A program made the position numbers and the translations under genes. Below the pieces are notes generated by a model. It did not search any database. It was not told the DNA's origin and worked only from the letters and a program-made list of their open reading frames with translations. This document shows, piece after piece, positions 23,250-30,851 of a stretch of 49,007 bases of DNA; position 1 is the first letter of the stretch; every line of letters begins with the position of its first letter. This DNA is from a bacterium (GTDB lineage: Bacteria; Bacillota; Clostridia; Oscillospirales; Oscillospiraceae), in contig SFQY01000012.1 in the NCBI GenBank assembly GCA_004562395.1, positions 1 through 49,007 on the forward strand. Reading direction: 5' to 3'.

Positions 23250-24497
23250 TTACTTGGCAAAGACACGCTTCAGCTGGACGAACCGGGGCAGGCCGTCTTC
23301 CTTGACCATGCCGGTCTCGCCCTGGATCAGGGGCAGGCAGTAGTCGATGAAGCCCTGGGTCACGCCGTTGCCGGCCTCGTTGATCCACTCCAAGGGAACC
23401 TTCTTCTCGGTGTTGGCCACCAGGCTCAGGTCGAACAGCTCAGGCTCGCACTTGTAGCCGTTTTCGTCCCGGGTGCACTTGAAGCCCACCATCTTGTCGG
23501 TGATACCGGCCACGGCGGATTCCACGGCCACCTTGCCGGACATGAAGGACTCGGCGATGTCGGTGCCGGAGGCGCAGTGGGCGGCGCAGCGCTGCAGCAG
23601 GCTCAGCTCGATGGGACGGACCTTCACGCCGCCCAGCTCGGCCTTGATGATCTCGGTGAGGCGGGCAGCCAGACCGCCCAGCTGAGCGTGGCCGAAGCCG
23701 TCGGTGCCGGAGGTCTTGGCCTCGGAAACGAAGGTGCCGTCGGCATAGTGGATGCCCTCGGAGACGGCCACCAGGCAGTTCTTCTTCTCGGCGTAGATCC
23801 GCTTCACGTCGGCGATGAACTGGTCCATGTCGAAGTTGACCTCGGGCAGGTAGACCAGATCGGGGCCGTCACCCTTGACGCCCGCCAGAGCGGCAGCGGC
23901 GGTGAGCCAGCCCGCGTGGCGGCCCATGCACTCGACGACGGTGACCATTCCGGTGTCGTAGACATGGCAGTCACGGGAAACCTCCATGAAGGAGGTGGCG
24001 ATGTACTTGGCGGCGGAGGCGAAGCCGGGGCAGTGGTCGGTACCGGCCAGGTCGTTGTCGATGGTCTTGGGCACGCCCATGACGCGGCACTCGTAGCCGA
24101 CCCGGTTCATGTATTTGGAGATCTTGTTGCAGGTGTCCATGGAGTCGTTGCCGCCGTTATAGAAGAAGTAGCGGACGTTGTACTTCTTGAAGATCTCCAG
24201 GATCCGCTTGTAGTCGGTGTCGTCCACATCGGGATCGGCGATCTTGTAGCGGCAGGAGCCCAGAGCGGAGGAGGGAGTGTGCAGCATGTTCGCCAGCTCG
24301 GCGGGATCTTCCTCGTCCATGATCATGAGCTGATCGTTCAGGACGCCCTTGATGCCGTGGAAGGCACCGTAGACCTTGGTGATGTTGGGATTCTCCAGGC
24401 CGGTCTTGATCACGCCGTAGGCGGAGCAGTTGATGACGGAAGAGGGGCCGCCGGACTGGCCGATGATCAGGGAACCAACGAGAGTCTTTTCAGACAT
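23250..24497 (-). CDS. pfp: PPi-dependent 6-phosphofructokinase
   Basis: A 415-residue phosphofructokinase that phosphorylates fructose 6-phosphate, probably with pyrophosphate as donor (reversible). Motifs: N-terminal GQSGGPSSVIN, the phosphoryl-donor loop YNGGNDSMDT, the active site PKTIDNDLAGTDHCPG and ECMGRHAGWL. In ATP enzymes the donor loop reads GGDGS; an acidic residue in place of the second Gly, as in GGNDS, with Lys before TIDND, marks PPi use. It is divergent from the aldolase gene, so two consecutive glycolytic steps share one control region. The ATG has GGAGGTAATACTCA upstream. Confidence 0.92.
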   Translation of the reverse strand: MSEKTLVGSLIIGQSGGPSSVINCSAYGVIKTGLENPNITKVYGAFHGIKGVLNDQLMIMDEEDPAELANMLHTPSSALGSCRYKIADPDVDDTDYKRILEIFKKYNVRYFFYNGGNDSMDTCNKISKYMNRVGYECRVMGVPKTIDNDLAGTDHCPGFASAAKYIATSFMEVSRDCHVYDTGMVTVVECMGRHAGWLTAAAALAGVKGDGPDLVYLPEVNFDMDQFIADVKRIYAEKKNCLVAVSEGIHYADGTFVSEAKTSGTDGFGHAQLGGLAARLTEIIKAELGGVKVRPIELSLLQRCAAHCASGTDIAESFMSGKVAVESAVAGITDKMVGFKCTRDENGYKCEPELFDLSLVANTEKKVPLEWINEAGNGVTQGFIDYCLPLIQGETGMVKEDGLPRFVQLKRVFAK

Positions 24498-24575
24498 TGA
24501 GTATTACCTCCAATAAAAGATAGATATCAGATTCCGGGTTTGTAGGATTTGCTCAAACAAACTCACTTACCACGA

Positions 24576-24604
24576 ATTATATCATATATCCCGGAAAATG
24601 GCAA
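24576..24604 (-). promoter_or_regulatory. Promoter of pfp
   Basis: Minus strand: -35 TTGCCA (24599-24604), 17-base spacer, -10 TATAAT (24576-24581). The leader is about 70 bases. Confidence 0.8.
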
Positions 24605-24613
24605 ATATTTTTA

Positions 24614-24641
24614 TTGAAATCAAGGGAAAATGTGGTATAAT
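24614..24641 (+). promoter_or_regulatory. Promoter of fba
   Basis: -35 TTGAAA (24614-24619), 16-base spacer, -10 TATAAT (24636-24641). It starts 10 bases from the pfp -35 box, so the two promoters are back to back. Confidence 0.8.
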
Positions 24642-24695
24642 AAAAAACGAAAAATACGGGCCCTGTGCCCGTAGTTTAAGAAAGGATTGATTCCA

Positions 24696-25664
24696 ATGGC
24701 TCTTGTAACTTCTACCGAAATGTTCAAGAAGGCCTACGACGGCGGTTACGCCATCGGCGCTTTCAATGTCAACAACATGGAAATCGTTCAGGGCATCACC
24801 GAGGCCTGCCGCGAGGAGAAGGCTCCCGTGATTCTGCAGGTGTCCAAGGGCGCCCGCGCCTACGCCAACCACACCTACCTGGTGAAGCTGGTTGAGGCTG
24901 CTGTCATCGAGTGCCCCGAGATCCCCATCGTTCTGCATCTGGACCACGGCCCCGACTTCGAGACCTGCAAGTCCTGCATCGACGGCGGCTTTACCTCCGT
25001 CATGATCGACGCTTCCAGCAAGCCCTTTGCCGAGAACATCGAGATCACCAAGAAGGTCGTCGAGTACGCCCATGACCACGGTGTTGTGGTCGAGGCTGAG
25101 CTGGGCACCCTGGCCGGCATTGAGGACGATGTGAAGGTCGCTGCCCACGCCGCTTCCTACACCCGTCCCGAGGAAGTGGAGGAGTTCGTCGCCAAGACCG
25201 GCTGTGACTCCCTGGCCATCGCCATCGGCACCAGCCACGGCGCTTACAAGTTCACCGCCGCTCAGTGCACCCGCAATGAGAAGGGCATCCTGGTTCCGCC
25301 TCCCCTGCGCTTCGACGTTCTGGAAGAGGTCTCCAAGCGCCTGCCCGGCTTCCCCATCGTTCTGCACGGCTCTTCCTCCGTTCCCCAGAACTATGTGAAG
25401 ATGATCAACGAGAACGGCGGCAAGATGCCCGACGCCGTGGGTATCCCCGAGGAGCAGCTGCGTCACGCCGCTGAGCTGTCCGTGTGCAAGATCAACATCG
25501 ACTCCGACCTGCGTCTTGCCATGACCGGCACCGTCCGTCAGTTCTTCAACGAGCATCCCGACAAGTTTGACCCCCGCGAGTACCTGAAGCCCGCCCGTGC
25601 CAATATCAAGGAGCTGGTTCGCCACAAGCTGGTGGACGTCCTGGGCTGCGCCGGCAAGGCCTGA
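24696..25664 (+). CDS. fba: Class II fructose-1,6-bisphosphate aldolase
   Basis: A 322-residue zinc aldolase that splits fructose 1,6-bisphosphate into glyceraldehyde 3-phosphate and dihydroxyacetone phosphate. Zinc and catalytic residues are visible: Asp83-His84 (HLDHG), the AELGTLAG loop, IGTSHGAYK and VLHGSSSVP, and the C-terminal phosphate-binding KINIDSDLR. The start is ATG 24696 after AAAGGA; an upstream in-frame TTG has no ribosome site. Codon use is strongly biased (many GCC, GTC, CTG), as in highly expressed genes. It would take the product of the divergent phosphofructokinase. Confidence 0.96.
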   Translation: MALVTSTEMFKKAYDGGYAIGAFNVNNMEIVQGITEACREEKAPVILQVSKGARAYANHTYLVKLVEAAVIECPEIPIVLHLDHGPDFETCKSCIDGGFTSVMIDASSKPFAENIEITKKVVEYAHDHGVVVEAELGTLAGIEDDVKVAAHAASYTRPEEVEEFVAKTGCDSLAIAIGTSHGAYKFTAAQCTRNEKGILVPPPLRFDVLEEVSKRLPGFPIVLHGSSSVPQNYVKMINENGGKMPDAVGIPEEQLRHAAELSVCKINIDSDLRLAMTGTVRQFFNEHPDKFDPREYLKPARANIKELVRHKLVDVLGCAGKA

Positions 25665-25680
25665 TCGTTCCATACATAGA

Positions 25681-25714
25681 AATGGACTCCCGTTTTTGGG
25701 AGTCCATTTTTTTC
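25681..25714 (+). terminator. Terminator of fba
   Basis: An 11-bp perfect stem (AATGGACTCCC / GGGAGTCCATT) with a T-rich loop and seven T. Confidence 0.92.
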
Positions 25715-25756
25715 GGCGGCAGATGACATCAGATCAATTCTTGCATCCTTTTGCGT

Positions 25757-25950
25757 CATGACGCCCGCCCTACGAAAGGATGGATGGCAAAACGAAAGAA
25801 AACTGTCATTGCGCACCAGTGACCGAAGGGAATGCCTTTGGTGCAATCCTCCCCGGTTTTTAGGGCCATTATCAGGAGTTTCCCTTCTGACTGGGGGATT
25901 CCCACGCCATTGTGCGCTACTTCTCGGAATGACAGTTCTTTCATTTGTGC
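25757..25950. repeat. Intergenic palindromic repeat, C-type core copy 2
   Basis: Inverted relative to the core at 13362-13481: here CTGTCATTGCGCACC at the left and GGGGGATTCCCACGCC...CGGAATGACAG at the right (25800-25943). It is preceded by a remnant of the 114-bp-core end (GTCATGACGCCCGCCCTACG, about 25756-25775). No gene is seen. Confidence 0.6.
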
Positions 25951-25960
25951 ATTTTTACTT

Positions 25961-26249
25961 TTGTGCATATCGGTTTTACTCAGCTACCCGATAAATTGGT
26001 GTTTGTAAAGGTGGCGGAACGCAAGACCTTCCCCCCCGGGGGAAGGTGGCACGGCGAAGCCGTGACGGATGAGGGGAAGCGTGGAGATTTCCTCGGCGAT
26101 AACGATAAAAGGAGAAAATTACCGACATGGTACTCAGTGTGCGCACTGGGGCACCTTCCCCCCAGGGGGAAGGTCTTGGGGTGCAGCCCTCATCCTTACA
26201 AATTCCAATTTATCGCCTTGCTGAGCTAAGCCGATAAGCACATTTACTT
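25961..26249. repeat. Composite palindromic element 2 (E-type arms, D cores)
   Basis: E-type arms as terminal inverted repeats: reversed at 25961-26010 (GTGCATATCGG...CCGATAAATTGG) and direct at 26196-26249 (CCAATTTATCG...CCGATAAGCACA). Inside are two C/G-rich hairpin repeats (CCTTCCCCCCCGGGGGAAGG with CACGGCGAAGCCGTG; CAGTGTGCGCACTG with CCTTCCCCCCAGGGGGAAGG). The arms match those of element 1 at 13.3 kb and of element 3 at 30.2 kb. No coding potential is seen. Confidence 0.72.
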
Positions 26250-26319
26250 TAGTGAGACAGCCCTCCGCTTTTTTGTTCTTCGGCTTCGGTCCCGGCAGGG
26301 GAAAATCTTGCTTTCCCTC

Positions 26320-26348
26320 TTGTATTCTTCCGAAAACTATGGTAAACT
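26320..26348 (+). promoter_or_regulatory. Promoter of prfC
   Basis: -35 TTGTAT (26320-26325), 17-base spacer, -10 TAAACT (26343-26348). Transcription would start about 30 bases before the upstream ORF. Confidence 0.6.
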
Positions 26349-26388
26349 AAATTGATTTTGTGAATAAAACACCGTTTTGGAGGCTGTT

Positions 26389-26412
26389 ATGTTATACCAC
26401 GGACCCCATTAG
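26389..26412 (+). CDS. 7-residue upstream ORF in the prfC leader
   Basis: GGAGG (26379-26383) stands 5 bases before an ATG that opens MLYHGPH and stops at TAG (26410-26412). Shortly after comes CCTCC (26415-26419), able to pair with the upstream GGAGG, then GGCG and six T (26424-26429). The main ribosome site GGAGGG and prfC ATG follow about 40 bases later. A translated leader peptide whose termination affects prfC expression is possible; see findings. I cannot tell whether it is translated. Confidence 0.4.
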   Translation: MLYHGPH

Positions 26413-26460
26413 TCCCTCCGGCGTTTTTTATGACAGTACTTTGATTATGGAGGGAAACCA

Positions 26461-28053
26461 ATGTCCAATCTGACAGAAGAAATCAACCGCCGGCGAACCT
26501 TTGCCATCATCTCCCACCCGGACGCCGGTAAAACCACCCTGACCGAAAAATTCCTGCTCTACGGCGGCGCCATCGCCCAGGCCGGCGTGGTCAAGGGCAA
26601 GAAGAACTCCCGGGCTGCCACCTCCGACTGGATGGAGATCGAAAAGCAGCGCGGTATTTCCGTGACCTCCTCCGTGATGCAGTTTCAGTATGAGGGCTTC
26701 TGCATCAACATTCTGGATACTCCCGGCCACCAGGACTTTTCCGAGGATACCTACCGTACCCTCATGGCCGCGGACTCCGCCGTCATGGTCATCGACGGCG
26801 CCAAGGGCGTGGAGCCCCAGACCCGGAAGCTGTTCAAGGTCTGCGCCATGCGCCACATTCCCATCTTCACCTTCGTGAACAAGATGGACCGGGAGACCAA
26901 GGACCCCTTCGACCTGCTGGACGAGGTGGAACGGGAGCTGGGCATCGAAACCTATGCCATGAACTGGCCCATCGGCTCCGGCAAGGACTTCCAGGGCGTT
27001 TACGACCGGGAGAAGGCCGAGCTGCTGTTCTTCTCCGGTGTGTCCGGCAAAAAACGGGCCGACAAGCTGGAGGTGGATCTGTACGATCCTGCCGTGGCGG
27101 AGCTGCTGGATTCCCAGCAGAAGCATCAGCAGCTCATTGATGACGTAGAGCTTCTGTCCGCCGGACGGGAAATGGACCTGGAGGCTGTCCGGGCCGGGCA
27201 GCTGAGCCCGGTGTTCTTTGGCTCCGCTCTGACCAACTTCGGCATCGAGCCCTTCCTGGAGGCCTTCCTGAAGCTGACGCCGCCGCCTCTGGCCCGGACC
27301 GCCGACTGCGGCCTCATCGACACCTACAGCCCGGATTTTTCCGCCTTCGTTTTCAAAATTCAGGCCAACATGAACAAGGCCCACCGGGACCGGCTGGCCT
27401 TTCTGCGGATCTGCTCCGGCAAGTTCCAGCGGGACGCGGAGTATTTCCATGTCCAGGGCAACCGGAAGATGCGTCTTTCCCAGCCTCAGCAGCTGATGGC
27501 TGCGGAGCGGGAGATCGTGGAGGAGGCCTACGCCGGAGACGTGATCGGTGTCTTTGACCCCGGCATTTTTGCCATCGGCGACACCATTACCGTTCCCGGA
27601 AAGAAATTCCAGTATTCCGGGATCCCCACCTTCGCCCCGGAGCATTTCTGCCGGGTGTCCGCCAGGGATTCCATGAAGCGCAAGCAGTTCGTCAAGGGCA
27701 CCGAGCAGATCGCCCAGGAGGGCGCCATTCAGATCTTCAAGGTCCCCAACTCCGGTATGGAGGAGGTCATCGTGGGCGTGGTGGGCACGCTGCAGTTCGA
27801 TGTGTTCCAGTACCGGATGAAAAACGAGTACGGTGTGGACCTGCGGATGGAGAGCCTGCCCTATGAGGAGATCCGGCTCATCGACGAGTACCCCGGAGAT
27901 CTGGGGGATCTGAACCTGGGCTCCGACGCGGAGCTGCTGGAGGATTACCGGGGCCGCAGCCTGCTGGTTTTTTCCAGCTTCTGGGCCATCGACTTCACCT
28001 GCCGCCGCAATCCCGGCCTGAAGGTGTCGGAGATCGTGGTGTCCGAGGGATAA
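26461..28053 (+). CDS. prfC: Peptide chain release factor 3 (RF3)
   Basis: A 530-residue translational GTPase that removes RF1/RF2 from the ribosome after termination. Motifs: G1 SHPDAGKTT (18-26), G3 DTPGHQDF, G4 NKMDRE, and an RF3-type central region (FFGSALTNFGIEPFLEAFLKL) that separates it from EF-G. Length and domain order are normal. GGAGGG lies 6 bases before ATG. Its own leader holds a short upstream ORF ending in a TAG stop, an RF1 codon, which is notable for a termination factor gene. Confidence 0.96.
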   Translation: MSNLTEEINRRRTFAIISHPDAGKTTLTEKFLLYGGAIAQAGVVKGKKNSRAATSDWMEIEKQRGISVTSSVMQFQYEGFCINILDTPGHQDFSEDTYRTLMAADSAVMVIDGAKGVEPQTRKLFKVCAMRHIPIFTFVNKMDRETKDPFDLLDEVERELGIETYAMNWPIGSGKDFQGVYDREKAELLFFSGVSGKKRADKLEVDLYDPAVAELLDSQQKHQQLIDDVELLSAGREMDLEAVRAGQLSPVFFGSALTNFGIEPFLEAFLKLTPPPLARTADCGLIDTYSPDFSAFVFKIQANMNKAHRDRLAFLRICSGKFQRDAEYFHVQGNRKMRLSQPQQLMAAEREIVEEAYAGDVIGVFDPGIFAIGDTITVPGKKFQYSGIPTFAPEHFCRVSARDSMKRKQFVKGTEQIAQEGAIQIFKVPNSGMEEVIVGVVGTLQFDVFQYRMKNEYGVDLRMESLPYEEIRLIDEYPGDLGDLNLGSDAELLEDYRGRSLLVFSSFWAIDFTCRRNPGLKVSEIVVSEG

Positions 28054-28065
28054 GCATCATAGACC

Positions 28066-28098
28066 AAACGGGCGGGGCAAACCCCGCCCGTTTCATTT
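28066..28098 (+). terminator. Terminator of prfC
   Basis: A 12-bp perfect stem (AAACGGGCGGGG / CCCCGCCCGTTT), loop CAAA, then CATTT. Confidence 0.82.
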
Positions 28099-28155
28099 CC
28101 CGGCTTGCATTCCGGGGAAAATGGGACTATAATAAACCAAAGTCGCAGAGATACC

Positions 28156-28458
28156 GCGTAGGGGCGACCCTTGCGGTCGCCCGTCGCCGAAGGCGCAGGG
28201 AACGAAGATATAAGATACGAGATATCAGATATAAGTGAATGTATCCCCTTCGGGGATGATTTTGAAATCTCATTGTGTGGCATAGAGGGCTTTGGCCCAG
28301 GCAGTGTTTTGCTGGCGGAACCGAAATAAGTTATGAGATATCGCTGTGATTCTATTATCCATTTAAAAACATCCCCGAAGGGGATACCACATCTTATATC
28401 TCATATCTTTTTTCAGAGCGCCTTCGGCGACGGGCGACCGCGAGGGTCGCCCCTACGC
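28156..28458. mobile_element. MITE-like element with 41-bp terminal inverted repeats
   Basis: The ends are inverted copies of a 41-base sequence (28156-28196 and 28418-28458) differing at one base; each begins GCGTAGGGGCGACCCT and ends CCGTCGCCGAAGGCGC. The inverted repeat weakly extends inward: both sides carry a (A)GATATAAGAT/GAGATAT-like stretch and the palindrome ATCCCCTTCGGGGAT (28238-28252 and, reversed, 28373-28387). No reading frame worth calling lies inside. Shorter relatives of the end sequence are at 19240 and 48799. This is typical of a non-autonomous mobile repeat; I see no clear target-site duplication. Confidence 0.78.
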
Positions 28459-28499
28459 GAGGTGCGCACATTTACCCAAACACCAAGGAGGTGTCCGCT

Positions 28500-29054
28500 G
28501 TGAAAGCGTGGCAGCATCTGAAAACCATTACCAGGCACCGCTGGCTTGTCTGCTGCGGCTGCTTCCGGGTGGGACTGTACTGGCAGGGTCTGACCCATGA
28601 CCTGTCCAAATATTCTACGACCGAATTCCGGGCCGGGGCGAAATACTACCAGGGGAATCGCAGCCCCAATGCCGCTGAGCGGGAGGACAAGGGCTACAGC
28701 GAGGCCTGGATGCATCACAAGGGCCGCAATAAGCACCACTATGAATACTGGACCGACATGAACCGGACGACCCGGAATTACGAACCCATTCCCATGCCAC
28801 GGAACTACCTGGTGGAGATGGTCATGGACCGGCGGGCCGCCTGCATGACCTACCAGGGAGACGCGTACACCGACGGCTCCGCCCTGGCTTACTTTGAAAA
28901 GAGCCGGGAAAAGGATCTGATGCACCCCGATACCCAGCGGCAGCTTGGATATATCCTGTCCATGCTGGCACAGCAGGGGGAGAAGGAAACCTTCCGCTAT
29001 CTGAAGGAAGAAGTGCTGACCGGGAAGCCCTTCCCCTGGGAAGACAGAACATAA
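28500..29054 (+). CDS. DUF5662 family protein
   Basis: A 184-residue protein of the DUF5662 family, identified by the conserved His-rich core: LTHDLSKYS.TEF (about 34-46), AKYYQG.RSPNAAERE and HHKGRNKHHYEYW. The conserved His/Asp residues suggest a metal-dependent enzyme of the HD type, but no function is established. Start GTG 28500 is chosen because AAGGAGGT lies 7 bases upstream; another GTG at 28491 is within that site. It is the first gene of a two-gene unit with the glycosyltransferase-like gene 12 bases on, and its ribosome site lies just outside the MITE-like element, so the insertion probably supplies its leader or promoter region. Confidence 0.82.
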   Translation: MKAWQHLKTITRHRWLVCCGCFRVGLYWQGLTHDLSKYSTTEFRAGAKYYQGNRSPNAAEREDKGYSEAWMHHKGRNKHHYEYWTDMNRTTRNYEPIPMPRNYLVEMVMDRRAACMTYQGDAYTDGSALAYFEKSREKDLMHPDTQRQLGYILSMLAQQGEKETFRYLKEEVLTGKPFPWEDRT

Positions 29055-29066
29055 GGAGGAACCCCT

Positions 29067-30104
29067 ATGGAAACCGTCAAGCTCACCGTCCCGTCCAACA
29101 GCCTCCACGCCGCCCAGATCCTCACCGGCTTTCTGACTCTGAAGGAGCAGGGCTGGGATGTGGAAGTGACGGATAACTCCCGGGATGCAGGGAACCCCTT
29201 CTATGACCTGCCGGTGGTGCTGGCACAGTACCGGGGACAGCGGATTGTCTACGACCTGTGGGACGGCTACCAGGATCCGGAGGACATGGGCAAGGGACTG
29301 GCCCAAAGCGATTTCTATTTTAAGCGCAGCTTCTCCCCGGAGAAAAACGCGGCGCTGTTCCCGGAGGAGCAGGGCAAAATGTATCCTCTGGGCTTTAACT
29401 ACCACGTCACCTGCAAGGACAATCCCATCCGGGAGCCGGTTTGGAAAGCCGCTCTGAAGCCCCTGATGAGGAGGACGCCGGACCGGTATTTTGTGCCGGA
29501 GGTCTTCGAGGCAAAAGCGGAGCGGAAGACAGGGCCGGTGAAGATCCTGTTTCTGACCCAGCTGTGGGACGACCATGATCCCACTCTGTCCCGGGAGGCC
29601 AACGAGGAGCGGACCTTCATCAACGAGACCCGAAGCCAAATCCTGCGGACGCTGAAGGAACGCTACGGCGACGCCTTCATAGGTGGCCTGCGGGACGAAG
29701 CCCTTTCCCGGGACCGGGCCCCGGAGCTGATTGTCCCGGCGGAACTGACGGAGCGGAAGAAGTATCTGGCCCTGATGCGTTCCTGCGACATCTGCATCGG
29801 CTCCATGGGCCTGCATGAAAGCATCGGCTGGAAAACGGGAGAATATGTGGCGGCGGCCAGGGCCATCGTCAACGAGCGGTTCCGCTACCGGGTCACCGGT
29901 GACTTCGCCGAGGGGAAGAACTACCTTCCCTTCACCGGCGCGGAGGAGTGCGTGGAGGCAGTGCGGCAGCTGGCGGATTCCCCGGAGGCGCTGTTTGCCA
30001 TGAAGCGGGCAAATGAGGAATACTACCGCGGCTTCCTGAAGCCGGAGGTCCTGGTGAAAAACACCCTGGAAACCGTGGACCGGGTGCTGGAACAGCGGCG
30101 GTAA
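29067..30104 (+). CDS. Glycosyltransferase-like protein (GT-B type, tentative)
   Basis: A 345-residue soluble protein. The C-terminal half looks like a GT-B nucleotide-sugar domain: KILFLTQLWDDHDP (about 157-170), a middle helix region, SCDICIGSMGLHESIGWKTGEYVAAARAIVNE (about 237-268, with the acidic residues of a donor-binding site) and a late 'ADSPEALFAMKRANEEYYRGFLKPE' helix typical of the end of such folds. The N-terminal half (VTDNSRDAGNPFYDLPVVLAQYRGQ) is not familiar. AAGGAGG precedes the ATG; it follows DUF5662 by 12 bases and is likely co-transcribed. No substrate can be named. Confidence 0.55.
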   Translation: METVKLTVPSNSLHAAQILTGFLTLKEQGWDVEVTDNSRDAGNPFYDLPVVLAQYRGQRIVYDLWDGYQDPEDMGKGLAQSDFYFKRSFSPEKNAALFPEEQGKMYPLGFNYHVTCKDNPIREPVWKAALKPLMRRTPDRYFVPEVFEAKAERKTGPVKILFLTQLWDDHDPTLSREANEERTFINETRSQILRTLKERYGDAFIGGLRDEALSRDRAPELIVPAELTERKKYLALMRSCDICIGSMGLHESIGWKTGEYVAAARAIVNERFRYRVTGDFAEGKNYLPFTGAEECVEAVRQLADSPEALFAMKRANEEYYRGFLKPEVLVKNTLETVDRVLEQRR

Positions 30105-30140
30105 CGGCCGTTTCCCCAAAGAAGCAAATAATCGTATTCT

Positions 30141-30170
30141 CCGCCCGGACAGAAATGTTCGGGCGGTATT
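30141..30170 (+). terminator. Terminator of the DUF5662-glycosyltransferase unit
   Basis: A 10-bp stem (CCGCCCGGAC / GTTCGGGCGG, one G-U), loop AGAAAT, tail TATT. Confidence 0.65.
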
Positions 30171-30197
30171 CGTGTCGGCGATTTGTTTCTTCAAAAT

Positions 30198-30419
30198 TTT
30201 GTGCTATGCTTTATCAAAAGCGAGATAAATTGGTGTTTGACGGGGCGTAGGGCTTATGTCATGACCCCGCCGAAACGTAACGATTTCCTGGCGATTCCGT
30301 TGAATGATCCCCGGTCAAAAACCGGAACCTGGTCGGCGGGGTCATGACCCCGCCCTACGAATTGTGATAACGTCAAATTCCAATTTATCGGGCAGCTGAG
30401 GAAAACCAATATGCACATT
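30198..30419. repeat. Composite palindromic element 3 (E-type arms, 114-bp core copy B)
   Basis: E-type arms as terminal inverted repeats: a diverged reversed arm at about 30198-30240 (GATAAATTGGTG) and a direct arm at 30381-30417 (CCAATTTATCGG...CCAATATGCACA). The 114-bp core at 30246-30359 is an inverted copy of 22961-23074 with about six differences. Its ends hold the palindrome GGCGGGGTCATGACCCCGCC or a decayed form of it. No gene is seen. Confidence 0.75.
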
Positions 30420-30511
30420 GAGGAATTGGATACCGGTGCTTCAAGTGAAATGAAATAAATCCACTCACGCCCCCAGGCGTTTCTCAAATCCCAATAGGGA
30501 TCATTTCGCTG

Positions 30512-30543
30512 AAAAAAGCACTTGCCGAGGCAAGTGCTTTTTT
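30512..30543. terminator. Bidirectional terminator downstream of tRNA-Gln
   Basis: A perfect stem (GCACTTGCC / GGCAAGTGC) flanked by six A and seven T. On the minus strand it ends the tRNA-Gln transcript; on the plus strand it could stop read-through toward the tRNA. Confidence 0.88.
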
Positions 30544-30545
30544 CG

Positions 30546-30619
30546 TGGCAGAGGATGAGGGATTCGAACCCCCGCGAACGGAGTCAGAGTCCGGTGTGCT
30601 ACCGTTACACTAATCCTCT
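30546..30619 (-). tRNA. tRNA-Gln (CTG)
   Basis: A minus-strand cloverleaf: acceptor AGAGGAT/ATCCTCT, D-arm TTAGTGTAACGGTAGCA, anticodon stem-loop CCGGA-CTCTGAC-TCCGT with anticodon CTG, T-arm GGGGGTTCGAATCCCTC, discriminator G and encoded CCA (30546-30548). It reads CAG glutamine codons. Confidence 0.94.
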
Positions 30620-30632
30620 AAAGAACGCTACC

Positions 30633-30660
30633 ATTATATGCAATCCTTCCGAAAAGTCAA
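30633..30660 (-). promoter_or_regulatory. Promoter of tRNA-Gln
   Basis: Minus strand: -35 TTGACT (30655-30660), 16-base spacer, -10 TATAAT (30633-30638), directly upstream of the tRNA. Confidence 0.8.
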
Positions 30661-30782
30661 GGGATTTTTACGGTTTCTCCGGTGGGAAAAGAGAAACGGA
30701 AGCTTATGATCACAGGAATTGTTTATTATTAACAAATATGAGATAAAAAATTTTCAAGTTATGACGAAATTGTTAGAAAAGC

Positions 30783-30811
30783 TTTACAAGAAATGGGAGA
30801 AGTGTTATAGT
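30783..30811 (+). promoter_or_regulatory. Promoter of the mglBAC operon
   Basis: -35 TTTACA (30783-30788), 17-base spacer, -10 TATAGT (30806-30811). It gives a leader of about 145 bases. Confidence 0.72.
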
Positions 30812-30851
30812 ACTCATGGTTTTTGAGTGAAGGAGCACATTCCAAACCGCC

